The position numbers were made by a program, and so were the translations under genes. A DNA stretch of 64,000 nt from contig NHZP01000035.1 in the NCBI GenBank assembly GCA_003313425.1, positions 186,001 to 250,000 of the forward strand, in the 5' to 3' direction. Position 1 is the first letter of the stretch; each line of letters begins with the position of its first letter. The notes beneath the pieces were generated by a model. The model ran no database searches and was not told the DNA's origin. It saw nothing but the letters and a program-made list of their open reading frames with translations. This stretch comes from Pseudopyrenochaeta lycopersici (Eukaryota; Ascomycota; Dothideomycetes; Pleosporales; Pseudopyrenochaetaceae). Below are positions 48,274 through 59,718 of this stretch, in pieces.

Positions 48274-49889
48274 ATGGCGCTTCCTCCTAAGTGGTACCAA
48301 TTCCTCGTGGGCCTCTTCGCCTCTCTTGGGTCACTGCTGTTTGGTTACGATTTGGGTGTCATCGCTCAGGTCATCGCATCGCAGAGCTTCAACACCAAGT
48401 TCAAGCCCACCGACAATGAAATCGGAGCTGTTGTGTCCGTCTTCACGGGCGGCGCCTTCTTTGGAGCTGGCGCTGCCGGCCCCATGGGAGATTTGTTGGG
48501 CAGAAGACTCACAATCATGATTGGCGCGATCGTTTTCTGTCTCGGAGGTGCTCTGCAGACCGGCGCTCAGGCACTTTCATACCTCTACTCTGGACGCGCT
48601 ATTGCTGGACTTGGTGTTGGAATTCTCTGCATGATCATTCCGTTGTACCAAGGTAAGTCAAGACTTGAAGTATCCGGCTTCTAGGCTAACAAGAATTAGC
48701 TGAGTTGGCTCACCCAAGCATTCGAGGCCGCGTTACTGCTCTGCAGCAATTCATGCTTGGCGTCGGAGCTCTTGCAGCAGCTTGGATTTCATACGGCACC
48801 TATGTTGGCTTCGCCCCTACCAACGACGGTCAATGGCGCACCAGTCTTGGTATTCAAGTCATTCCAGCCGTCGTCCTCGGAGCACTGATCATGGTATTCC
48901 CCGAATCCCCACGTTGGTTGATCGACCACGGAAAGGTTGAAGAAGGACTGCGCAACCTAGCGAAGTTGCACGCTCATGGCAATGAGTCGGATCCTTGGGT
49001 CCAGGCGGAATTCCAGCAGATCCAGGATGCGATTACTTTCGACCATGAGCACGAGGCCAAGTCATACATTGAGCTTTTCAGGGACAAGTCCTGCTTCCGC
49101 CGCCTCTTCTTGGCTTGCGCCATTCAGGCTTCCATTCAAATGACTGGCGTGTCCGCCATCCAGTACTATTCCGTGACCATCTATGGAAAGATGGGCATTG
49201 AGGGAGACGAGACACTGAAGTACCAAGCCATCTCATCAGTCATCGCTCTAGTCGCCCAATTTCTCTGCATCTTACTCATTGACAAGTTCGGACGTCGTTG
49301 GCCGCTCATCCTTGGTAACCTCGGAAATATGGTGACTTTCATCATCTCCACTATCATGCTCGCTGTGTTTCCGCCAGGATCGAGCAACAACAAAGCTGCC
49401 GCTTGGGCTTTCATCATCATTACCTGGATCTACAACTTCAGTTTTAGTGCGACTTGTGGGCCACTGTCTTGGATCATTCCCGCAGAGATCTTCGACACAA
49501 AGACCCGTTCCAAGGGCGTCTCGATTGCAACCATGGTGTCTTTTGCGTTCAACACCATGATTGGACAGGTCACCAAGCCGGCCATGGAGCAAGCAGGGTG
49601 GAAATATTACCTGCTCTTCATTGTAAGTTCTTCTTTGGTTTTGACCTGGAAACGCGAGTTCTGACCAATCGCACAGATCTGTAACTTTACCAACGCACTC
49701 TTCTTCTACTGCTTCCTCCCCGAAACTGCCGGACGCCCACTTGAGGAGATGAATGACCTCTTTACCCACGCGCCGCTCTTTGTACCGGGTATGGATAAAC
49801 GTGACTGGATCCCGGGTAGCGATCTGGAGCGTCGTGTCAAGGAAATGGAAGCCAAGGGAGCCTCCGTCTGGCATGAAGAGACAAGATAA
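48274..49889 (+). CDS. MFS sugar transporter (monosaccharide/H+ symporter family)
   Basis: Exons 48274-48652, 48700-49622 and 49677-49889 give 504 aa, close to the standard length. Twelve membrane segments are expected. Visible signatures are LLFGYDLGVIAQ in helix 1, GDLLGRRLTIMIGA, YSGRAIAGLGVGILCMIIP, PESPRWLIDHGK, DKFGRRWPLILG and PETAGRPLEEMNDLF at the end of helix 12. These are the sugar porter family motifs. Substrate cannot be read from sequence, but divergence from a GH51 arabinofuranosidase suggests a pentose such as L-arabinose or xylose, or a broad-range hexose/pentose carrier (inference). The introns are 47 and 54 nt and preserve phase. Relatives are plasma-membrane proteins with cytosolic ends. 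Confidence 0.92.
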
Positions 49890-51360
49890 TAGGTTGATGA
49901 TCTATAGAGCTTGGTTTGGTGATGCTTCCGATCGGCGGCTAGATTACTATGATCAGACACTGGAGCGTTCTTGATATATTCAAGGAAGTTCAACTAAGAA
50001 AAATAACACATTGCTCAGAAGGGGAAATTCATCTTCATTTCATGACCCCATGTACCTGATGCAAGTAGTGTGATACCTTCGCCGACACTGAACTGATGCT
50101 CTCGCACAACAACTTGCGTAAATCCTCGCCCGTTTCGACGTGGCCGATGCATTCTTCTTCCACCTATCTGTGCTAAGTGATTGCCCACAAGCCGTTCTTC
50201 AATCTAAATCTTTGCGGCCAAAAGGCCATAAGCGACGCTCATTAATTTCATGAGAGCTTTGGCTCGATCAATTCCGCAAAAGCATCAAGCGACCTCGGCG
50301 AAATATGCGATGCCACCGGCTCTTTAAGATACTGGAATTGGCTGGTTGGGCAGGCATGGTTTCCCGCCGATTTGCTGAAAAAGGGCCGAGTTGTAGACTA
50401 GCTGTACCCTTGCTGTTTTCGAATAGCGTTTGCGATGGGCTAGGTTTGGCGAGGTGGGTGGCTCGAGTGTCTTAAAGGATGAAGACTCCGTGGAGTCTAA
50501 CATTGTCAGTGAAGTTACATTTGTAGGTCTGGTTGCGCAGCCAGGCAGGGCACTGAAAAAGTCGAAAAGTTATTTCGATGGACGGAGGAATCTGATAGCA
50601 TTCCAGCCAGTGATCTTCAATGGATTGTTTCTAGGGCGTTAATTCCATCTCCAATACAGTAAGTAGTCGGCGAGTTAATGGAGAGTATGGTAGTACACCT
50701 TTATCAATTGCGGTAACGGGCAAATATACCTGCAAGGCACGCGAAGAACATAACGCCGACTAGCGCTCATTCACGTATGATTGGAGAACAAAACGAGGGG
50801 CGTTTGAAATCTTCCCTTATACGGCAGGTTTGGAATCGCCATCGATCACGGTCGCCCTCCCATGCACAAACATGCATTGCTAGTTATAGTTAAACGCCAG
50901 CAACCTAACCACCAACGGCTACCCCGCACTGTCTCTACAGATCCCGGCGCAAGCCACTGGAGAAATCTAAAGGTACGTCAGCGGAGCCTAGGGATACGCC
51001 GCAGTTGATGACGATATCGTTAGCTGGAAGGATAAGCATCCCAAGGATCATTTAGGTGGCTCGGAAGCGTCCCAACATCTTGTTCAAAAACGTGGGGTTA
51101 TTACTTGTTCAGGCAGTTTACCAAATTCTGTTGATTACGGGTGCCCTTCGATCGGGCAAGATTCCCACATCTCCAGCTGCGGGGTGCGTTCCACACGTTC
51201 TCCCATGGACATGGAACCGTTCGTTTCACAATTCCCGGAATCTGGGATAACTCAAATCGCCACTTTGTAAAAATAAAAGTCATAAGACAAAGACAATAAT
51301 AATTATGTGGCTGCTAATACTTGATGGTGAAGACTTATTATGAAATGTAGACACAGGGTT
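49890..51360. other. Intergenic stretch of 1.5 kb
   Basis: Convergent 3' sides of the transporter (+) and the sulfotransferase-like gene (-). Short frames have no recognisable domain. No repeat or RNA gene was found. Confidence 0.4.
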
Positions 51361-52248
51361 TCATCTCTCCATGTACGACTTTAACGGTCGAAGAATGTAC
51401 TCATCCCTGAATACGTAAACATCATCCATGTGCCTGTACAAGAATATCGCGCCAACCAAGAGAGTACCCGGCAGTATAATCATCATCAAGAGGTACTGAA
51501 CCATACTATACCAGGCATTCTCTAGATTGGTGCGCATCCCCTTCTCGTCATTGAATTTCGGGTACTGCTCCTTTGGCACCTGATTGCCTAAAAACTCGCA
51601 GAGCGGCTCCCACGTCATGTCGGCATCCGTGTCGATCTCCAAAAGTCGGGACTTGGGAACTAGAGAGCGCACAGTGTCGTAATGCTTCTCGTACGCAGAT
51701 TTGGCTGCCGGGCCGCCGTAGTTGTTGCCATTGTGTGCGCGGAATACGGAGTTTACGAGTTGCATCAAGGGTACGAGTTGGCCTATCCTGAATGTACGAC
51801 AGAATATGAAGAGGTTCCAGGTGTCGAGACACCAGATACTTTCTTGCATACTCTGTTCCCAGTCGGCGTACTCCCGATTAGTAAGGATGACTTTCGCCTC
51901 TGGGTACGCCTCGATCAATTCTTTGGCGAAGATGCAGCCTGGAAGGTCCATAACAACGTCGTAGTCGCCCAGCATTTTGTCGAACTCGGCTTTGCCATAG
52001 GGAGCCAAGTCCTGGTGCTTTGCCGGCCTGTCTTGGGGTGCAAGGAGAGTGGTGTTGATGGCTTCTTGCCATAGAGGAAGTTCCTGGGGCTTCACGAGCA
52101 CGTCGCGCATTTGGTGCGGCGTGTAGCCCAACTTGCGAAGTGCGACTGAGACTGAAGTTGTTCCTGTGCGGCACATGCCTAGAACCAAGACGCGCATTGG
52201 CTTCTTGCGGGTGCGCTCATCGCTGTCGATCAATCTTTGGCCTGACAT
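51361..52248 (-). CDS. Fungal sulfotransferase-like protein with C-terminal membrane anchor
   Basis: A single exon encodes 295 aa. The N-terminus after a basic leader carries a P-loop-like PAPS site, RVLVLGMCRTGTTSVSVALR. This is followed by VVMDLPGCIFAKELIEAYPEAKVILTNR, containing the 3'-phosphate-binding Arg region, and later by LLEIDTDADMTWEPLCEFLG. The pattern fits the Sulfotransfer_4 family (PF17784), common and mostly uncharacterised in ascomycetes. Residues about 250-272 (VQYLLMMIILPGTLLVGAIFLY) form one membrane segment near the C-terminus, implying tail anchoring with the catalytic domain in the cytosol. Substrate is unknown. The start is the ATG of MSGQRLIDSDERTRKK. It does not sit in a recognisable biosynthetic cluster. 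Confidence 0.8.
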   Translation of the reverse strand: MSGQRLIDSDERTRKKPMRVLVLGMCRTGTTSVSVALRKLGYTPHQMRDVLVKPQELPLWQEAINTTLLAPQDRPAKHQDLAPYGKAEFDKMLGDYDVVMDLPGCIFAKELIEAYPEAKVILTNREYADWEQSMQESIWCLDTWNLFIFCRTFRIGQLVPLMQLVNSVFRAHNGNNYGGPAAKSAYEKHYDTVRSLVPKSRLLEIDTDADMTWEPLCEFLGNQVPKEQYPKFNDEKGMRTNLENAWYSMVQYLLMMIILPGTLLVGAIFLYRHMDDVYVFRDEYILRPLKSYMER

Positions 52249-52804
52249 GGTGGAATTCTGTGAAGTGGGTCTGATTGATAGAATGATAGAAGATATGCGA
52301 GAAGATATGCGAATTGAAAGGTGAAGAAAACGTCGTCGAGGTGTGCTGATGCAGAGAAGCCAGGTGTGGTCCCGGATTAGGCTAAACTAACGGGTCAACA
52401 GGGCCGGGACGCGAACCACGGGATTGGAACGCGAATCCTCCGCACCAGTTCGGCTAGAAAGCCAGTCGATGGTTTAGTTTTGAAGATGAGGCGTTGGCTT
52501 AACAAGAAATGGAAATCTTATGCTCCCCGCAATCCCGTAGTTCGTCTATGCCTGTGCTTATCTCACCCGGACTCTGGCGCCACTGCCAGTGGAGATCTTC
52601 AGCATCGAAGGTAGCTGGACTGTTCTAGAATGATTCCTTCCTGCAGCGAAATGTTTTTCAACCTGTTAGCGCTTCGCTATAATGTTTGATAGGTGTTCTC
52701 GTCGAAGTTGAACTGGATGGTACATAGTAGTCAATACCGGAAGGGCATCTGAAGCCCTCGTCTTGTCATCCGCCAATCACCACCGGACTGCTCTATTGTT
52801 CGAA
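52249..52804. other. Intergenic stretch between sulfotransferase-like and SET genes
   Basis: 556 bp of promoter for the left gene and 3' side of the right gene. A B-box-like GGTTCGCGTCC on the minus strand near 52415 lacks a tRNA fold. No gene was seen. Confidence 0.4.
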
Positions 52805-53890
52805 CTACTGTCCACTTCGCACTTTAGATTGGTTTCTCAGCTGGCTCTCCCAATTTGAGATGAAGTTGCTGGTCAGTTGGTGCATCTCAAGCGTATATGG
52901 CGACGTTGGATCCTCGATAACCTTCAGCTCGTAGCCTTTGTTAGCCCAGATAGCTGCAGGCTGCCACTCTCCAACCCTCGCATGACTGATGGCGACGATT
53001 CTGTACGCCTTGGCATAGTAGTCGGCTAGACCTTCTTCCTGCACCAACTCGGCGAGTTCAAGACTCGCTTTGGCGTTTTTGCGGGCTTGTCGAGTCGCAG
53101 TCTTGGATTTTGGGGGCGTTAGAGTGAGTTGCGGCTCGAAGTCTGTGAAGGCTTTGTTGATTGTCATTCGGCGGTTGTCGCTAATCTCCATGGTGTCGCG
53201 TTCTTGGGAGCAAGCTTCACAATGGCATTTGAATCCGTAACGATCGAGGTGTTTCTGGCGCTCGTTGCGCGTGAGAAGAAGTGGGATATATGAGACGAAG
53301 AACTCTTCGCCGGCTTTGATCTTCCTGGATGCATACACGATGCGCTTGTTCAATTTCTCGCTCCAATAGTAGCTCGTGTTGGGTCGGCATGAGTGATTGA
53401 TGCGGGCAATCTTAGGGAACAGGCCGATGTCACTACCCGTATTGTAGGCGTTGGTTCGGAAGATGATGCCGAGCTTGTCCATAGTCTGTTCTTCCACAGC
53501 GGTGGCATGATAGGTTAAGGAAAGAACTTCTGCTTGTTCTTGGGGCGATAGCGCTTCAAACTCCTTCCGGACTAGCTTTGATACCGCTGACATTGGATAT
53601 CCTGTGCCTCTCACATAGTCGGGCGGATTGATTTTGAGTATGGGCGTTTCGCGCATGACAATATCGCCTACGTCGAGGTCATGGAGAGCGAACACGCCGA
53701 GGCCTTTTCCATGGCTGGGCTCGACGACGAACACTCCAGGTGGTCCTTGGCAGGTCGAATCTAATGGAGTCGGCAGCTTGCATGTCGCCGTATTGGCGGA
53801 AGCTCCGAATTGTGAAGCAATGGAAACAATGAGCAAGGTACGAGCAAGCATTTTGATATTGGCAGTAAGATTTAGAAGGACAAAAGGCAT
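52805..53890 (-). CDS. SET-domain protein with N-terminal secretory signal
   Basis: A single exon encodes 361 aa from the first ATG at 53890, or 348 aa from the ATG at 53851. Either start is followed by a signal-peptide-like segment (MLARTLLIVSIASQFGASA). The SET domain runs from GKGLGVFALHDLDVGDIVMR through RINHSCRPNTSYYW, the S-adenosylmethionine/substrate NHS motif, to GEEFFVSYIPLLLTRNERQ, and ends with the post-SET-like CHCEACSQER cysteines. A C-terminal helical part lacks further motifs. SET enzymes methylate lysines. A secretory leader is unexpected for this group and would place the enzyme in the secretory pathway or outside, although related fungal SET proteins with a leader are known to annotators (recalled, not checked). 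The alternative is that the true start lies downstream and the leader is fortuitous. Confidence 0.75.
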   Translation of the reverse strand: MPFVLLNLTANIKMLARTLLIVSIASQFGASANTATCKLPTPLDSTCQGPPGVFVVEPSHGKGLGVFALHDLDVGDIVMRETPILKINPPDYVRGTGYPMSAVSKLVRKEFEALSPQEQAEVLSLTYHATAVEEQTMDKLGIIFRTNAYNTGSDIGLFPKIARINHSCRPNTSYYWSEKLNKRIVYASRKIKAGEEFFVSYIPLLLTRNERQKHLDRYGFKCHCEACSQERDTMEISDNRRMTINKAFTDFEPQLTLTPPKSKTATRQARKNAKASLELAELVQEEGLADYYAKAYRIVAISHARVGEWQPAAIWANKGYELKVIEDPTSPYTLEMHQLTSNFISNWESQLRNQSKVRSGQ

Positions 53891-54553
53891 GAGCTCCTGC
53901 GTGCTTTTCAATTGCTGAGGACAGCACCATGTTGCTGGATGAAACGCGTTTCGAGCTCATGGCGTCGCAGCGGCAGACCCTTGCAAACCTAAGCTAATTT
54001 TTGAAAGCAGCCGCAAAATACCCCACGGTCTACTGAAGAATGCTCACGCTGCATTCCAATTGAGTGAAGTAGCATTTACGAAGATTGAGGAGCAGAACTA
54101 GGATCGATTGTTGAAGGTTCTGGGTGGTCATTGATTATTTCGTTACCGTTGCCGACAGGTTTCCGCACCGCGGAACAAGCCCGCCCTTAACCTCATCAAC
54201 ACAACCGAGAATCACTGCCAGAAAGGCAGAACAGCACATTTCGAATGATGTCGGCAGTTGAGAAGCACTCAGTCTAACTGAGTGTCGGAAAGCGGTAACG
54301 GTTTCTGAGATGCCGGGGGGTAACCTTCAAAGTGATGGACGGCGAAGCGCCGGCCCGTTATCGGACTACCGAAACCCCTGTCATCTCACACTCGATTGCT
54401 TGCTGAGGATGCAGGAGAGACAGCCCCAAAATAATTACAGGCCTGACCATAGGCTCGCTAGACACAGTAACACAAATACTATCAGCACAAATCTATCGCC
54501 TAGTACATCTTCAAAAGGCCTAGATAAAGTCACTTCAGAAGCAAAGAGATAGC
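53891..54553. other. Intergenic stretch upstream of SET gene
   Basis: 663 bp with no recognisable gene, bordered on the right by a MITE-like element. Nothing specific recognised. Confidence 0.4.
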
Positions 54554-54808
54554 TACTATGGTATCAGATTTAGGTAGTGTAGGTGGGTCTCGGCGACCAC
54601 AATTGACTGAATTCATCAAATCTCCTATGTGTTTGTATTGTAATCAATGCACGCCTGTCACAACCTGCTTTGACGCGTCCATGTCACACAAAGTACTGAG
54701 ATTTGTATTGTCGACAGACAGAATTGAGTTTAGTGCATTTCGAGAAATTTGAAATCAGCCCCTGCTCGCTGGGACCCACCTACACTACCTAACCCTTATA
54801 CCATAGTA
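54554..54808. mobile_element. MITE-like element with about 46 bp terminal inverted repeats
   Basis: The left terminus 54554-54599 and the reverse complement of the right terminus 54763-54808 match at 40 of 46 positions by hand alignment, beginning TACTATGGTAT and sharing TTAGGTAGTGTAGGTGGGTC. Total length is 255 bp. The interior is AT-rich with a 64-codon frame of no significance. Both ends start with TA, consistent with a TA target duplication as in Tc1/mariner-derived MITEs. No transposase is encoded. The palindromic sequence just beyond the right end (CTATGG...CCATAG, 54879-54896) may be a second, damaged relic. Confidence 0.75.
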
Positions 54809-55104
54809 CTTCCTTAGTTCTTAGAACGTGTGAAGAACACGAGAACATGTTTCAGTGGGGCACTTCATTCTAGTTAGTCTATGGTGAGCCCCATAGTTTT
54901 ATGGACAGGTGCTATGGTGCCTCATGGATCGCCACAACTGTGACCGAGCTTCCCCCGCATCATGGTGGGGCAATTGTGCATCGCGGTGCCGTCACCAGTG
55001 CGAGTACTTATGAGGAGAATTGTCCGCCCCGAAGTCGCAAGCCGCTCTATCTCCTTCATCTTTGACGAGGACGCGTTGCAGAGGTGCTAGAATTCACAGC
55101 CACC

Positions 55105-57036
55105 ATGGTGTAAGCTTGTCGCTCTCTCCTACCCTTCCTGCTAGTTGACATGATGATAGCTATACCGCATCCTTCGCCTTCTTTGAGGCGCTCTGGGAGT
55201 ACGGCGTCTCCCACGTCTTCGTAAACCTAGGATCAGACCATCCTTCTGTCATGGAAGCAATCGTGAAGGGCCAGAATGAAAAGAAAGGCCAGTTCCCAAA
55301 GATCATCACGTGTCCGAATGAGGTATACATGTTGCCCTGCCATTCTACCATTAGATACTTAGCGTGTCGAACAGATGGTCGCCCTTTCCATGGCCGACGG
55401 CTACGCTCGACTGACCGGCAAACCCCAATGCGTAGTCGTACACGTCGATGTCGGAACACAAGGCCTCGGAGCCGCGGTACACAATGCGTCTTGTGGACGG
55501 GCCCCGGTGCTCATCTTCGCGGGCCTTTCGCCGTTTACAATTGAGGGCGAGATGCGTGGGAGCAGGACTGAATACATTCACTGGATACAGGACGTACCAG
55601 ACCAGAAGCAAATCGTGGCGCAGTACTGCCGGTATACCGGTGAAATCAAATCAGGAAAGAACGTCAAGGTGCGTCATGGAAAGAGCATCTATTGAAAATA
55701 GGCTGATTTGGAGTAGCAAATGGTCAATCGTGCCCTCTCGTTCGCCATGAGCGACCCGAAAGGCCCAGTGTATTTGTACGGAGCCCGCGAGCCTATGGAG
55801 GAGGATCTGACGCCTTATAAGCTGGAGCTGGAGTACTGGAACCCAGTAGAGCCAACAGCGCTCCCACCCAAGGGAATCAAGACCATCGCAGAGACTTTGG
55901 TGCATGCACAGGAGCCTCTCGTCATCGTGGGCTTCACCGGACGAAACCACGCTGCCGTGCAAGAATTAGTCCAACTAGCAGACAATGTCAGGGGCCTGCG
56001 CGTAATTGATACCGGAGGAAGCGACATGTGTTTCCCAGCAAATCACCCAGCCTGGCTTGGCTTAAGGTACGGGAACGATGCAAGCATCAAGTCGGCCGAT
56101 GTCATCCTAGTCATCGATTGCGACGTGCCATGGATCAATACGCAATGCCATCCCAAGGACACAGCAAAAATCTACCATATCGACGTCGACCCACTCAAGC
56201 AGCAGATGCCAGTCTTCTACCTTAACGCCATCCAGCGCTATCGAGCAGACGCATACACATCACTATCCCAACTAAATGCATATCTCGTCTCAAACCTCAA
56301 AGAACAACTGTCCAGCCAGATTTTCTCACAACGATGGTCGGCGCTACAGGAATCGCATCAGAAAAAGCTTGAAACAATCGCCAGCGAAGCAAAGGTCGAT
56401 GAAAATGGTCATTTTGGGACATCGTATCTTTGCTCCCAACTCAAGAAACTCTGTCCAAATGATACAATCTGGGCTGTAGAGGCAGTCACTCAGACTGGAT
56501 TTGTAGCTGATCAAGTACAAGCCACACTGCCCGGCTCGTGGATAAATTGTGGAGGTGGAGGCTTAGGGTGGAGTGGCGGTGGTGCTCTTGGCATCAAGTT
56601 GGCCACGGACGCTGAAGGGAAGAAGCAGTTTGTGTGCCAAATTGTCGGCGATGGTACCTACCTCTTCTCCGTCCCCGGCTCCGTCTACTGGATATCACAG
56701 CGCTACAAGATCCCCATCTTGACCATTGTACTCAACAACAAGGGCTGGAACGCGCCAAGGAGGTCCATGCTGCTCGTTCATCCTGATGGCGAGGGTTCAA
56801 AGGTCAGCAATGAGGAGCTCAACATCAGCTTCGCCCCTACGCCCGATTACTCAGGCATCGCCAAAGCCGCCTCTGGTGGAGAAATATGGGCAGCACATGC
56901 AAGCACGGCTGATGAACTCAGCAAGCTGCTTCCCGAGGCCATCCAGAGTGTGCTCGACGGAAAGTCCGCGGTGTTGGACGCACATCTAGAGGGGCCTGAG
57001 GGAAAATATGATGGTGGTAAGGCTAGACTTGGCTGA
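55105..57036 (+). CDS. Thiamine-diphosphate-dependent enzyme (acetolactate synthase / decarboxylase superfamily)
   Basis: Four exons, 55105-55109, 55160-55322, 55375-55668 and 55717-57036, give 593 aa. The first exon is only ATGGT and joins as M-V-YTASFAFFEALWEYGVSHVF. The PYR domain carries the conserved glutamate Glu56 at the end of exon 2 (CPNE-MVALSMADGYARLTGK). A central Rossmann-like domain and the PP domain follow, with the ThDP/Mg motif GDGTYLFSVPGS ... VLNNKGW. The start has a CACCATGG context. Such enzymes decarboxylate or condense 2-oxo acids. Which one this is (acetolactate synthase-like, oxalyl-CoA- or benzoylformate-decarboxylase-like) cannot be decided. There is no targeting peptide, which argues against mitochondrial acetohydroxyacid synthase. 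No partner genes lie alongside. Confidence 0.85.
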
Positions 57037-57811
57037 GAATAGGTTGAATACAGAAGTTAAATTGCATCATAACACAGCATTCTCCTCAATTCATCTCCGG
57101 GGCGTCCTCCAGTTACACTAACGTCATTATTCTCCGGATTGCCTTCCGCCTGATCAAGATTTACGACTTCATCATGGCTACTGTATGTTATGCGATAGTG
57201 TCAGCTTCAACCAGAACTCCCACCTGCTTTGTTCGTTTTCAAAAGCGTCATGCAACCGCTCAAGCGAACAAGTACCTTTGCAAGCAATCATCGTCTACTT
57301 AGCCGCTGCTGGCCAGCTCCATTGCCGATATGTCTTCGGATGCACTACGAGAACTTGTCTCGTCAGTCCGGCATCAATCTTACCTGACCTTGTGGAACCC
57401 AGGTCAGCCGCGTTCAACCCGGTGATGCAAGCCAGTCGCACAACGCTCAGCACCCTCCAATCGTCTTCCCAACGCAATCCCACCTGCCTGTTTAGCGGTC
57501 GAAGCTCCCTCTTGAGGCTAATCCTTCGGGACAACTTCTCAGATTTCGGAACCCCCAGTGGCCATCAATTCAATCATGCTGCGGCGTGAACGTGGCGTCT
57601 TCCAGTCTAGGGATAGCAGTGTGGTGTTCCGGGTTTGAAGAGAGTTAAAGCAGACCTCGCATGATGTAGGTCTTGTTTTTTTGTTAGCGGATGCTTGGGG
57701 GCACATAAAGTGGAGGGATGGCGTCTTGCGCCTCTCATCTCCGCAGCACTGTTCCTGCATCTGTGGTTCGTTTCTTAGCATTCAGCCTCTTCCCAAAAGC
57801 AAAACTCCCAG
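57037..57811. other. Intergenic stretch between ThDP enzyme and S33-like hydrolase
   Basis: 775 bp with no domain-bearing frame. It contains the 3' UTR of the left gene and the promoter of the right one. Confidence 0.4.
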
Positions 57812-59718
57812 ATGAACAGCCGTTCTTTCTGTGCCGCTGTGGCGACAACCATGTTGCCTCAGTGCTATGGTTCCCTGCTCGACGCGCGGGACAATGTCAC
57901 CATGGTGTACGACTTCTCAGAGGTGACCAGCTACCTACTATTGTCACATGACGCTACTCACACCATTGTAGTTGACTGCTAGTGCGGAAATTGTATGGAC
58001 TCCATGTCATGACAATTTGTACGCATCGCTCATTAGCATCGAGTTTCGGTATACTAATCTCGCAGCACATGTGCGCTCCTAGAAGTTCCTCTAGATTATG
58101 CTGACATCTCGGTTGGTACCGTGAATCTGGCCATTATCAAAAAGCCCGGTGAGAGCGAAGATGCGCAAGAAGTTCTAGTCAACACTGGCGGACCCGGCGG
58201 CTCGTCTGTCGACTTTGTGCGCCTGGACTATGCACAGATTCAGGACAAGATCGGAAGTCAGTATAGCTTGATTGGCATTGATCCTCGTGGAGTCAAAGAT
58301 AGTGGTCCGTCGAGTGACTGCTTCCCTCGCGGTCGTTACCCGTTCGTCGCGCGAAACGCGTTCCTTGCAGATGTTCTTGCAATGCCTGATACCACATCCG
58401 ACTATGCTCTTCGTCAAAGCCACCAGGTTAGACTCGCCTATGGATCCTGGTGTTCAAAGGTCTACTCCTTGAATGGAACTGCAAGATACGCTGGCACAGT
58501 GGCTACAGCCCAGGATATGTTGCACTATATCGAGCTCCGAGCGAAAAGTAAAGGCCAATCACCAAGTGATGCTAAGCTGTGGTACTACGGCCTTAGCTAC
58601 GGGTCTATCCTGGGCAACACATTCGCAAGTCTATATCCAAACCGCATTGGACGAATGATCATTGACGGCGTGCTTGATATGGAGGACTACTATAGCGGCG
58701 GTTGGAAGGAAGCACTCGTTGACAGCGACAAAGGCATTCGATATTTTTTCAAACGTTGCTTCGAAGCTGGGCCTGCTCTCTGTGGCTTCCATCAAAACGC
58801 CACCTCATGGGAGGAACTGGAAGAACGATACTTGAGTCTTGTCGAAGATTTGAGACAGTCCCCAATTGGCGTGGGAGACCCGACATCGAACTCTTCCATC
58901 GGTTTGGCTGACTCGGGCGTCATCTTCACGCCGTACGTCCTCTCCTGGCGTGACATTGTGAGCCTGATGTTCAGCACCGCATACATGTTGTCTCCTTACT
59001 ACGTCGCATACATGGACCTCGTCCTTGTTGCGCTCCAGACTGGCAACATCGAAGTACTATCTACCGTCTCATTCCAAGCACAAATCTCAACCTATAGACC
59101 AACATACGATGAGAGGATGGCTCGGGCTTTGGTCGTTTGTCTAGATGCAAACGGACGTTTAAACTACACAGAGTTTGAGGAGTGGAAGGGCTTTATGGAC
59201 TCTGTGACAAGCTCGAGTGTGCATGGCGGTTGGAACATTGCCATTTATGGTGGTCCTATTTGCAGCAAACTGGACGTTCATCCGCCAGAGAGCCAGACGT
59301 TCGATGGTAATTGAACAACCCTTCTCGACAACACATCACTATGCTGAACAATCCCAGGTAAACCCAAAGTAAACGGAACAAGCACACCAATCCTCTACAT
59401 AAGTTCCATCGCAGACCCCATCACGCCCCTGCCGTCTGCGCGGAAAATGCAAAACTTCTTCCCCGACTCCGCCCTCTTAACCTGGAATAGCAGCGGGGTA
59501 AGAAACTCCGAACCCCATCCTAGTCCGTCGCGGCATGCTAACCGAAAACACGACAGCATTGCGGCCACTTCCATAAATCGGAGTGTCTGTCCAGGTACGA
59601 GAGCCGGTATATGCTGGATGGCTCGCTGCCTCCTGCGGATACGTCGTGTGAGATTGCGGAGCCGAATCCGTGGATTGCCTTGGCGAAGATGGGGAATGCG
59701 ACGGAGGGGGCGACTTAG
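57812..59718 (+). CDS. S33 / tripeptidyl-aminopeptidase-like alpha/beta hydrolase
   Basis: Five exons, 57812-57922, 57972-58018, 58066-59306, 59358-59497 and 59557-59718, give 566 aa. The joins restore FSE-LTASAEIVWTPCHDNF-TCALLEVPLDYAD, the classic family start. The core has LVNTGGPGGSSVDFV, IGIDPRGVKDS, the nucleophile Ser in WYYGLSYGSILG, PILYISSIADPITP with the acid, and GHCGHFH with the histidine, which is split across the last intron. The mature part has paired Cys typical of secreted enzymes. The modelled N-terminus (MNSRSFCAAVATTMLPQC) is a weak signal peptide, so an additional 5' exon cannot be excluded. Relatives cleave N-terminal residues or tripeptides outside the cell. Substrate is not known. 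Confidence 0.82.

Noticed and set aside
52395..52470. Minus-strand GGTTCGCGTCC suggesting a tRNA B box
   Set aside because: T-arm stems do not pair and no A box lies upstream at a suitable distance.
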